Below are positions 58,392-64,000 of a stretch of DNA of 64,000 nucleotides, one piece after another. Position 1 is the stretch's first letter. Each line of letters starts with the position of its first letter. The notes beneath the pieces are model-generated. The model worked only from the letters and a program-made list of their open reading frames with translations, made no database searches and was not told the origin of the DNA. This DNA comes from Agrobacterium leguminum (GTDB lineage Bacteria; Pseudomonadota; Alphaproteobacteria; Rhizobiales; Rhizobiaceae). The position numbers and the translations under genes were made by a program. The stretch lies in contig NZ_JADQWB010000001.1 of assembly GCF_015704895.1 (NCBI RefSeq), positions 124,001 through 188,000 of the forward strand. The letters are read 5' to 3'.

Positions 58392-59003
58392 ATGCTGACC
58401 TTCCGTTCCGCCCGCGCCGAGGATGAAGACGCGCTCTACGCCATAAGCCTTGCCACCGGCGATGCCGGACAGGACGCCACCGCCCTTTACAATGATGGCC
58501 GCATGGTCGGGCATATTTATTCCGTGCCCTATCTGCATCTCTGGCCCGATGCCGTTTTCGTGGCGGAGGATGAAGAGGGTGTGTGCGGGTATATCGTCGG
58601 CGCTCTCGATACGGCGCTGCACGAAGAGCGGCTGGAGCGGGAATGGTGGCCGCATCTGCGCAGCCTTTACCCCGATCCCGGCGGCGACCAGCAGACATGG
58701 GACGCCGACCAGCGGCGCGCCCAGTTCATCCACCATCCGCGCCGCACACCCGCCTGGCTCACCGATCCGTTTCCGGCCCATATCCACATGAACCTCTTGC
58801 CGCGCACGCAGGGCAAGGGCGGCGGCACCCGGCTGCTGTCGCGCTGGCTCGATATGGCGAGACAGAACAACGTCTACGGCATCCACCTCGGCGCCAGCGA
58901 ACGCAACCATGCGGGCATGCGCTTCTGGGAAACCCGCGGGTTCAAACGCCTCGAAAGCCACGAAACGCCGGGCAGCGTCTGGTTCGGCATGGCGTTGGAG
59001 TAA
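58392..59003 (+). CDS. GNAT-family N-acetyltransferase
   Basis: Acetyl-CoA-dependent transferase of about 203 residues. The acetyl-CoA loop is GKGGGTRLLSRWLDMA (Q/RxxGxG/A type), followed by the GNAT closing region GIHLGASERNHAGMRFWETRGF. The middle part (WPHLRSLYPDPGGDQQTWDADQRR) resembles the acetyltransferase-like part of O-GlcNAcase-type proteins. The acceptor is unknown. The ATG at 58392 is chosen because AGGGAAGG lies 10 bases upstream; an in-frame ATG at 58365 is possible. Confidence 0.85.
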   Translation: MLTFRSARAEDEDALYAISLATGDAGQDATALYNDGRMVGHIYSVPYLHLWPDAVFVAEDEEGVCGYIVGALDTALHEERLEREWWPHLRSLYPDPGGDQQTWDADQRRAQFIHHPRRTPAWLTDPFPAHIHMNLLPRTQGKGGGTRLLSRWLDMARQNNVYGIHLGASERNHAGMRFWETRGFKRLESHETPGSVWFGMALE

Positions 59004-59045
59004 TATTGGCAGATTATGCCAATCGATGGTATTGTTGGACGTCGC

Positions 59046-59150
59046 TAGAGCATTTCCAGGAAAAGTGGATCCCGGTTTTCCGTCCGGAAATGCGCAAAAA
59101 TAAAGAGTTAGAGTGTTTTCGCGATTCGAAGAAAAGCGGAAAAATTCTAG
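59046..59150. repeat. Rhizobial palindromic intergenic repeat element
   Basis: A roughly 105-base noncoding segment before parD with nested dyads: GCATTTCC (59050-59057) with GGAAATGC (59086-59093) and, inside it, GGAAAA (59059-59064) with TTTTCC (59076-59081), followed by an AGAGTTAGAGTG-like segment. This arrangement resembles the abundant palindromic intergenic repeats of Rhizobiales chromosomes. Copy number could not be tested here. Confidence 0.55.
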
Positions 59151-59168
59151 TGTCTGGTGGAGGCTCCG

Positions 59169-59465
59169 ATGCCAACGCGTAACGTCGTTCTGACACAGCA
59201 TCACGAAGAGATCATAGACGAACTCGTTAAATCTGGCCGCTATCAAAATGCCAGCGAAGTGCTGCGCGAGGGCTTACGATTGATCGAAAGGCGCGAGCGC
59301 CTTGAGGTGACCAGATTGGAAGCCTTGAGGGTGGCGGCGCAACAGGGCTTCGCCGACCTGGATCAAGGCCGTTTTACGGATGTCGCGGATGATGATCTCG
59401 ACGACTTCATTTCCGCTCTCGGACGCGACGCTGAAGCGCGCCTTGCCAAATCTGATAAGGCATGA
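59169..59465 (+). CDS. parD: ParD-family antitoxin
   Basis: Antitoxin and autorepressor of a ParDE pair. The 98-residue protein opens with a ribbon-helix-helix domain (NVVLTQHHEEIIDELVKSGRYQNASEVLREGLRLIE) and ends with an acidic ParE-binding tail (DVADDDLDDFISALG). GTGGAGGCTCCG precedes the ATG at 59169. The toxin gene overlaps its stop by ATGA. Confidence 0.9.
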   Translation: MPTRNVVLTQHHEEIIDELVKSGRYQNASEVLREGLRLIERRERLEVTRLEALRVAAQQGFADLDQGRFTDVADDDLDDFISALGRDAEARLAKSDKA

Positions 59466-59836
59466 CGAAGTATCGTCTGTCCGAAGCCGCGCAATCGGAC
59501 ATTATTGAAATTCTTGGATGGACCCACGCGACATTTGGGGTCGCAGCGAGAAAACGCTACGAAAAATTGCTTGTCACGGCGCTGCGTGATGTTGCGCGGG
59601 ATCCGTTTCGCTCCGGAACAAGTCTCCGCCCGGAAGTGGCAGACGATGTGCGCAGCTACCATCTCCGTTACAGCCGGGAGCGGGCGAGAAGTGAAACCGG
59701 CCTGGTTAAATATCCGAGGCATCTGCTGCTTTATCGTGTGTTGAATCCCGATTTGGTGGGCATCGGTCGCATTCTTCATGATTCCATGGAGATCGAGCGG
59801 CATCTCCCGGTTGACTATGGAGATGTCAGCGCCTGA
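59462..59836 (+). CDS. parE: ParE-family toxin
   Basis: RelE/ParE-superfamily toxin; ParE members inhibit DNA gyrase. The 124-residue protein has YRLSEAAQSDIIEILGWT at the start and the C-terminal HLLLYRVLNPDLVGIGRILHDSMEIERHL segment, which match the family. It is somewhat longer than the usual 95-105 residues. It overlaps parD by four bases. Confidence 0.9.
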   Translation: MTKYRLSEAAQSDIIEILGWTHATFGVAARKRYEKLLVTALRDVARDPFRSGTSLRPEVADDVRSYHLRYSRERARSETGLVKYPRHLLLYRVLNPDLVGIGRILHDSMEIERHLPVDYGDVSA

Positions 59837-59990
59837 AAATGCGTGGATGCTTTTCCGGCGCGTGCCGGAAACGGCATGGCGTACCCTTCATCCACAAGAA
59901 CCTTCTCCTCATCCGCCCTGCCACGTTGTTCTTCCCTTCATGCTTTGTTAACCCGTTGAGGAAGGCCTTTCAGAAAACGGGTAGGGAATC

Positions 59991-60635
59991 ATGCTGGCGA
60001 CCGCAGAGGCGATTTCAGCCGACAGACCGGAAAAGCGCATTAAGGATCGCGCTCAGACCGAGAAGGCGATTTTTAATGCGGCGCGGTCGCTGCTTGCCGA
60101 AGAGGGATTTCAGGGTTTTGGCATCAATGCCGTTGCCCGCCGCGCCGGCTGCGACAAGCAGCTCATCTACCGTTATTTCGGCGGCCTCGATGGCCTGATC
60201 GAGGCGATCGGCGAGGACCTCGGTTCCTGGGTGAAGGATCGCATTCCGGAAGATACCGGCGGCATGTTCCTTTTGACCTATGGCGACCTCATGGAAAAGC
60301 TCGCGCTTTATTTCATGGATGCGCTGCGCAGCGATCCTCTCGTCTGCAAGATCATCGCCTGGGAAGTGTCTGACGGTTCGCCGCAGGTGCGCCAATTGGC
60401 CGAAGCCCGCGCCAAGTCGCTGGGCAAATGGCTGGAGCGTATGCGCGGTTCGCTGGCGGCGCCGAAGGGGGTGGATACAGCGGCGGTCAACGCCGTATTG
60501 TTCGCCGCCATTCAGCACCTCGTCATTTCCGCTGCCACCAGCGGTCAGTTCGCTGGCGTACCGCTCAAATCGGACCGGGACTGGGACAAGATCGCCACTG
60601 CCGTCAAAAGGCTGGTGCGCGGCGTTTACGGCTGA
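59991..60635 (+). CDS. TetR-family transcriptional regulator
   Basis: One-component repressor of 214 residues. The N-terminal helix-turn-helix (AIFNAARSLLAEEGFQGFGINAVARRAGCDKQLIYRYFGGLDGL in parts, about 26-72) is typical; the C-terminal domain (about 85-210) is the ligand-binding helical bundle and does not suggest a ligand. No gene is divergent from it, so its target is not obvious from context; the acyl-CoA dehydrogenase or GNAT genes 1-2 kb away are only guesses. Confidence 0.92.
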   Translation: MLATAEAISADRPEKRIKDRAQTEKAIFNAARSLLAEEGFQGFGINAVARRAGCDKQLIYRYFGGLDGLIEAIGEDLGSWVKDRIPEDTGGMFLLTYGDLMEKLALYFMDALRSDPLVCKIIAWEVSDGSPQVRQLAEARAKSLGKWLERMRGSLAAPKGVDTAAVNAVLFAAIQHLVISAATSGQFAGVPLKSDRDWDKIATAVKRLVRGVYG

Positions 60636-60834
60636 ACCGGTTTCCGCAGGTGGAAAGCAGTCGCGCTCGGGCCTGCGCATTAAAGAAAAATCAGTCATGT
60701 TTTCACCGGGCCGGCAACCGCCCGGCGCATCCGGCCGTTCACGCGATCACGTTCTTTTCCACATGCCGGCCGCCCGTCGTTAACCATAATGACAGCTTTC
60801 ATTTGCCTCGCCATGGCTGCCGGTCCAGTGTGGA

Positions 60835-60850
60835 TTAACGAAATGTTAAC
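60835..60850 (+). promoter_or_regulatory. CtrA-type binding site
   Basis: TTAA (60835-60838), seven bases, TTAAC (60846-60850): a perfect match to the CtrA consensus TTAA-N7-TTAAC. It lies 34-49 bases before the GTG start of the small membrane gene at 60884. A half-site TTAACCAT also occurs at 60780-60787 and again at 60846-60853. Confidence 0.6.
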
Positions 60851-60851
60851 C

Positions 60852-60870
60852 ATGCGCAATGATTGCGCAT
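60852..60870. repeat. Perfect 19-base palindrome upstream of the small membrane gene pair
   Basis: ATGCGCAAT (60852-60860), G, ATTGCGCAT (60862-60870). It follows the CtrA box directly and ends 13 bases before the GTG start, next to the AAGGGAG ribosome binding site. It could be an operator or, in the RNA, a hairpin near the translation start. Confidence 0.55.
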
Positions 60871-60883
60871 AAGGGAGCCGCAA

Positions 60884-61045
60884 GTGAGCCGCTGGACAGC
60901 TTTAGGCGTCATGATGACGTTTTTTGTGATGCTGCCGTTGGATATCGACGCGCCGGCGCTGAACCTCTGCCTTATGGCCGTGGTGCGCTGGGCGGTGCTT
61001 GCCGGCGTTCCCGATACGATGTTTGTGCGGGGGCAGGCGGCATGA
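60884..61045 (+). CDS. Small membrane protein, 53 residues
   Basis: Short protein starting at GTG with AAGGGAGCC 5-13 bases upstream. It has one or two hydrophobic stretches (LGVMMTFFVMLPL, then LNLCLMAVVRWAVLAGV) with few charged residues. The stop codon overlaps the next gene's start (ATGA), so they are cotranslated. No family recognised. The CtrA box and palindrome lie directly upstream. Confidence 0.7.
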   Translation: MSRWTALGVMMTFFVMLPLDIDAPALNLCLMAVVRWAVLAGVPDTMFVRGQAA

Positions 61046-61359
61046 AGTGGTTTCTGATCCTCTGGGCCGGTCCCGTCGCGCTGCTGGGCAGCTGGTACTG
61101 GCTTTCCTATTACGACATGAGCTTCGGCTTCTACATGCTCACACGCCAGACCCATGATCTGGTGTTCGAGATTTACGGCAATATTCTCGGCCTGCCGCCG
61201 GAAAGCCTGCCGCCGCTGGTGGCGCGCGCCATCGCCGTCGACAGCCTGATCGTTTTTGCGATTCTCGCCTTCCGCAAGAGAAAGCAGATTGCGGCGTGGT
61301 GGCAGGGCCGTCAGTCGGCCGCGCGGGTGAGTGCGGAAAGCCTGTCCAGCGCGCCCTGA
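61042..61359 (+). CDS. DUF6105-type membrane protein
   Basis: A 105-residue protein with an N-terminal transmembrane helix (about 3-21, [19 protein letters not shown]), a conserved-looking middle [16 protein letters not shown] and a second helix (about 63-80, [15 protein letters not shown]) followed by a basic cytoplasmic segment. This resembles the DUF6105 family of Rhizobiales as I remember it; the match is not verified. Function unknown. Overlaps the preceding small gene by ATGA and ends in a 49-base convergent overlap with ruvX. Confidence 0.78.
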   Translation: MKWFLILWAGPVALLGSWYWLSYYDMSFGFYMLTRQTHDLVFEIYGNILGLPPESLPPLVARAIAVDSLIVFAILAFRKRKQIAAWWQGRQSAARVSAESLSSAP

Positions 61360-61790
61360 AGAATGAAGCTTGCGGCTGCCGAATCGATCCGTTCGGCGCG
61401 CTTTGCGCGTGAGACGTCCATTTCCAGCAATGCGCGCTCGGCCGCGACCGTCGAAAGCCGCTCATCCCAGAAAATGAAGGGCAGGGCGGTTTTTTCGCCC
61501 ATGGTGCGCACGAAGGCGCGCGTCGCCTGAACGCGGGGACCGGCCGAACCATCCATGTTCATCGGCAGACCGATGATGAAGGCGAAAACTTTTTCCTTTT
61601 CGGCGAAGGCCAGCAGCACTTCCGCATCCTGCGTGAATTTCACCCGTTTGATGACGGGGCGCGGCGTTGCGAAACGCCGCGACAGGTCCGACATGGCAAG
61701 TCCGATCGTCTTCGTGCCAAGGTCGAGGCCGGCAATCGCCTGTCCCGGCTGAAGCGCCTGCGCCAGTTCCTCAATGGTGAGTGTTGCCAT
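61311..61790 (-). CDS. ruvX: Putative pre-16S rRNA nuclease / Holliday junction resolvase-like RuvX
   Basis: RNase H-fold protein (YqgF family) implicated in 16S rRNA 5'-end maturation. The 159-residue protein has the catalytic segment [17 protein letters not shown], then [16 protein letters not shown] and [21 protein letters not shown], and the closing [17 protein letters not shown] with the last catalytic Asp. Full length. Confidence 0.94.
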   Translation of the reverse strand: MATLTIEELAQALQPGQAIAGLDLGTKTIGLAMSDLSRRFATPRPVIKRVKFTQDAEVLLAFAEKEKVFAFIIGLPMNMDGSAGPRVQATRAFVRTMGEKTALPFIFWDERLSTVAAERALLEMDVSRAKRAERIDSAAASFILQGALDRLSALTRAAD

Positions 61791-61804
61791 GTCGCGAGTT
61801 GCCT

Positions 61805-62107
61805 TTATCGTTTGCGGACGAATTCGGTGCGCAGCACCAGACCCTTCACCGCATCATGTTTGCAATCAATCTCTTCCGGATTATCGGTCAGGCGGATCGA
61901 CTTGATGACTGTGCCCTGCTTGATGACCGTGCTGGTGCCCTTGACCTTCAAATCCTTGATCAGGGTGACGGAATCGCCATCCGTCAGCACATTGCCCGCC
62001 GCATCGCGCACTTCATTTGCGCGCGCCGCTTCTGCAGCCAGCTCGGAGGCCGGTCGCCATTCACCGGTCGCCTCGTCATACACGTACTCGTCATCATTTG
62101 CGGCCAT
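61805..62107 (-). CDS. PhnA-domain protein
   Basis: A 100-residue protein whose C-terminal part (about 36-98: [25 protein letters not shown] and [23 protein letters not shown]) matches the PhnA domain (alkylphosphonate-operon protein A family, also called YjdM). The N-terminal zinc ribbon of longer PhnA proteins is absent; it begins with an acidic segment instead. Its role is not established. The start has GAGAGGCGACC before the ATG at 62107. It lies 14 bases from ruvX. Confidence 0.85.
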   Translation of the reverse strand: MAANDDEYVYDEATGEWRPASELAAEAARANEVRDAAGNVLTDGDSVTLIKDLKVKGTSTVIKQGTVIKSIRLTDNPEEIDCKHDAVKGLVLRTEFVRKR

Positions 62108-62191
62108 GGTCGCCTCTCTTAAATATTGGTAGTGCGGTTGTTCAGGCCGTCCTATGTCATAATATACCGGCAATACAAAGGAGAACTTCCC

Positions 62192-62896
62192 ATGAAAATC
62201 ACCTGGCTCGGCCATTCCGCCTTCCGCCTCGAAAACGGCAGCGCGAAGATCCTCATCGATCCGTTCTTCACAGGCAACCCCGGTTTTGCCGGGCAGGACG
62301 GAAAGACGGCGGCCGAAGGCATCACCCATATTCTCCTGACCCACGGCCATGGCGACCATGTCGGCGATACTGTGCAGCTTGCCCGCGAAACCGGCGCGAC
62401 GGTTCTTGCCAATGCCGATCTTGCCGCCTGGCTTTCCGCCAAGGGCGTCGCGAAGGTCGATATGGGCAATACCGGCGGCACGGTGCATTTCGACAGTTTT
62501 TCCGTCACCTTCACCAATGCGCTGCATTCTTCCGCCCAGATCACCGAAGACGGCGTCTCCCATTCGCTCGGCAATGCCAACGGTCTGATGCTGCATTTCG
62601 AAGACGGCCCTGCCGTCTATCACATGGGCGACACCGACATCTTTTCCGACATGAAGCTCATCAATGAACTGCATCAGCCGGATATCGGCCTCGTGCCGAT
62701 CGGTGACCGCTTCACCATGGGCGGAGCCGTCGCCGCGCTCGCCTGCCAGCGCTTCTTCAATTTCGGCAATGTCATTCCCTGCCATTACGGTTCCTTCCCG
62801 ATCATCGACCAGACCCCGGATAAGTTCGTGGCAGGCATGGAAGGATCGGAAGCACGCGTCCACACGCCCAAGCCGGGCGATGCGCTGTCCTTCTGA
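62192..62896 (+). CDS. UPF0173-family metal-dependent hydrolase
   Basis: Metallo-beta-lactamase-fold hydrolase of 234 residues. Metal-binding motifs are [14 protein letters not shown] (HxHxDH), the His of THALHSS-type NALHSSAQ and GDTD in [12 protein letters not shown], with a final His in CHYGSFP. Substrate unknown. CAAAGGAGAAC before the ATG gives a strong ribosome binding site and fixes the start. Confidence 0.92.
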   Translation: MKITWLGHSAFRLENGSAKILIDPFFTGNPGFAGQDGKTAAEGITHILLTHGHGDHVGDTVQLARETGATVLANADLAAWLSAKGVAKVDMGNTGGTVHFDSFSVTFTNALHSSAQITEDGVSHSLGNANGLMLHFEDGPAVYHMGDTDIFSDMKLINELHQPDIGLVPIGDRFTMGGAVAALACQRFFNFGNVIPCHYGSFPIIDQTPDKFVAGMEGSEARVHTPKPGDALSF

Positions 62897-63023
62897 CCTT
62901 TCGCTTTTACGCATGTCGTGACGGCAAAACCGTTACACAGTTTGATGCGACATGCTTTCTACCGTTGCGAATGGCGGACATGGTGATTATAGCGGGTAGG
63001 AAAATTCTGACCGGAGTAGAACC

Positions 63024-63311
63024 ATGTCCGTCGATCTCGCCACCGTAAAGCGCGTTGCGCGCCTTGCCCGTATCGCAGTCAGCGAAGAAGAAGCACAGAA
63101 TATGCTCGGCCAGCTGAACGGCATTCTCGGTTTCGTGGAGCAGCTTTCGGAAGTGAATGTCGACGGCGTTGAGCCGATGACCTCGGTGACCCCGGTGGAG
63201 ATGAAAAAACGCGCCGACGTGGTGACCGACGGCAACAAGGCGGAAGACATTGTCGCCAATGCGCCCGCGACCGACCGGGACTTCTTCATGGTCCCGAAAG
63301 TGGTCGAATAA
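63024..63311 (+). CDS. gatC: Asp/Glu-tRNA amidotransferase subunit C
   Basis: Small subunit of the GatCAB amidotransferase, which makes Gln-tRNA and/or Asn-tRNA by amidation of mischarged tRNA. The 95-residue protein shows the GatC pattern: [39 protein letters not shown] and the closing [11 protein letters not shown]. It lies 53 bases before gatA, in one operon. Confidence 0.96.
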   Translation: MSVDLATVKRVARLARIAVSEEEAQNMLGQLNGILGFVEQLSEVNVDGVEPMTSVTPVEMKKRADVVTDGNKAEDIVANAPATDRDFFMVPKVVE

Positions 63312-63364
63312 GCGACCGCCTCTGCCGCCCGATTTTTCCAAGATTTCGAAAGCCGTTGCCGACC

Positions 63365-64000
63365 ATGACCGACCTGACGAGCCTGACCATTGCCGAAGCC
63401 CGCGAAAAGCTGAAGGCCAAAGAATTTTCCGCCCTCGAGCTGACCGACGCCTATCTCTCCGCCATCGATGCGGCGAACGGCGCGCTGAACGCCTATGTCG
63501 CGCTGACGCCTGAAAAGGCGCGCGATATGGCGAAAGCCTCCGACGAACGCATCGCCGCCGGCAAGGCTGGCGAGCTGGAGGGCGTTCCGCTTGGCGTGAA
63601 GGACCTTTTCGCCACCCGCGACGTGCACACCCAGGCGTGTTCGCATGTTCTCGATGGCTTCAAGCCGAAATATGAATCCACCGTCACCCAGAACCTCTGG
63701 GATCAGGGCGCCGTCATGCTCGGTAAGCTCAACATGGACGAATTCGCCATGGGCTCGTCCAATGAAAGCTCCTGGTACGGCCCGGCCATCAACCCGTGGC
63801 GCGCCAATGGCTCCGACCAGAAGCTGGTGCCCGGCGGCTCCTCCGGCGGTTCGGCCGCAGCCGTGGCCGCGCATCTCTGCGCCGGCGCCACCGCGACCGA
63901 TACCGGCGGCTCCATCCGCCAGCCGGCGGCCTTCACCGGCACCGTCGGTATCAAGCCGACCTATGGCCGCTGCTCGCGCTTCGGCATCGTCGCTTATGCC
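63365..64000 (+). CDS. gatA: Asp/Glu-tRNA amidotransferase subunit A (3' end cut by window)
   Basis: Catalytic amidase subunit of GatCAB, which releases ammonia from glutamine. The 212 visible residues include the first catalytic Lys in LGVKDLF, the amidase signature [13 protein letters not shown] with the cis-Ser, and the nucleophile Ser in [12 protein letters not shown]. About 280 residues of the normal length lie beyond the window. The ATG at 63365 follows gatC by 53 bases. Confidence 0.96.
   Translation, partial: MTDLTSLTIAEAREKLKAKEFSALELTDAYLSAIDAANGALNAYVALTPEKARDMAKASDERIAAGKAGELEGVPLGVKDLFATRDVHTQACSHVLDGFKPKYESTVTQNLWDQGAVMLGKLNMDEFAMGSSNESSWYGPAINPWRANGSDQKLVPGGSSGGSAAAVAAHLCAGATATDTGGSIRQPAAFTGTVGIKPTYGRCSRFGIVAYA

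Overview
The window looks like chromosomal DNA of a Rhizobiales alphaproteobacterium, most likely Agrobacterium (Rhizobium radiobacter complex). The reasons are the high GC third-position bias, the protein sequences (ClpP, Lon, Nuo subunits, DivK, PleD, ProS), the gene order clpP-clpX-lon-hupB followed by a 14-subunit nuo operon leading into birA-rnj, and the presence of alphaproteobacterial control elements (GAAC-N7-GAAC LexA box, TTAA-N7-TTAAC CtrA box). No phage, transposase or CRISPR is visible; this is almost entirely core genome with two small toxin-antitoxin pairs.

Layout. 1-5580: protein quality control and nucleoid (clpP, partial at the window edge; clpX; lon; hupB), each followed or separated by intrinsic terminators. 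5934-8132: an exported phytase/esterase-like beta-propeller protein. 8338-9507: a sparse stretch with a probable 45-residue membrane protein, tRNA-Val on the minus strand and two identical tRNA-Asp genes on the plus strand. 9944-25697: the complete nuoA-N operon for respiratory complex I, carrying two passengers (a GFA-family zinc protein between nuoC and nuoD, a small exported protein between nuoD and nuoE) and an unusually long NuoE. 25694-28774: birA, RNase J and a DUF1467 membrane protein.

29430-36924: proS, the lipoprotein exporter lolC/E-lolD, a 28-codon LexA-box-controlled membrane microprotein, and dnaE (Pol III alpha). 36947-39638 (minus): an L,D-transpeptidase and the Y-family polymerase dinB. 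39818-40331: a BrnT/BrnA toxin-antitoxin pair with an operator-like palindrome. 40353-42553: DUF3572 protein, then the cell-cycle signalling pair divK-pleD. 42554-43450 has no convincing gene.

43451-55608 is mostly minus strand: rpmG, an MFS transporter, a NUDIX hydrolase, a DUF983 protein, rnr and topA (tightly packed), then dprA, plsY, a metal-ligand-deficient dihydroorotase and pyrB. 55847-64000 is mixed: an NTF2-like protein, an AidB-type acyl-CoA dehydrogenase, a GNAT acetyltransferase, ParD/ParE, a TetR regulator, a two-gene membrane unit behind a CtrA box, ruvX, a PhnA-domain protein, a UPF0173 hydrolase, gatC and the start of gatA (cut by the window end).

The most interesting items are the SOS-type promoter driving a 28-residue single-span membrane protein directly upstream of dnaE (reminiscent of the Caulobacter division inhibitor SidA), the CtrA-boxed small membrane gene pair at 60835-61359, several structured noncoding segments that may be small RNAs, and the accessory ORFs and fusion inside the nuo operon. 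All functional calls are from sequence reading alone; no database search was run.
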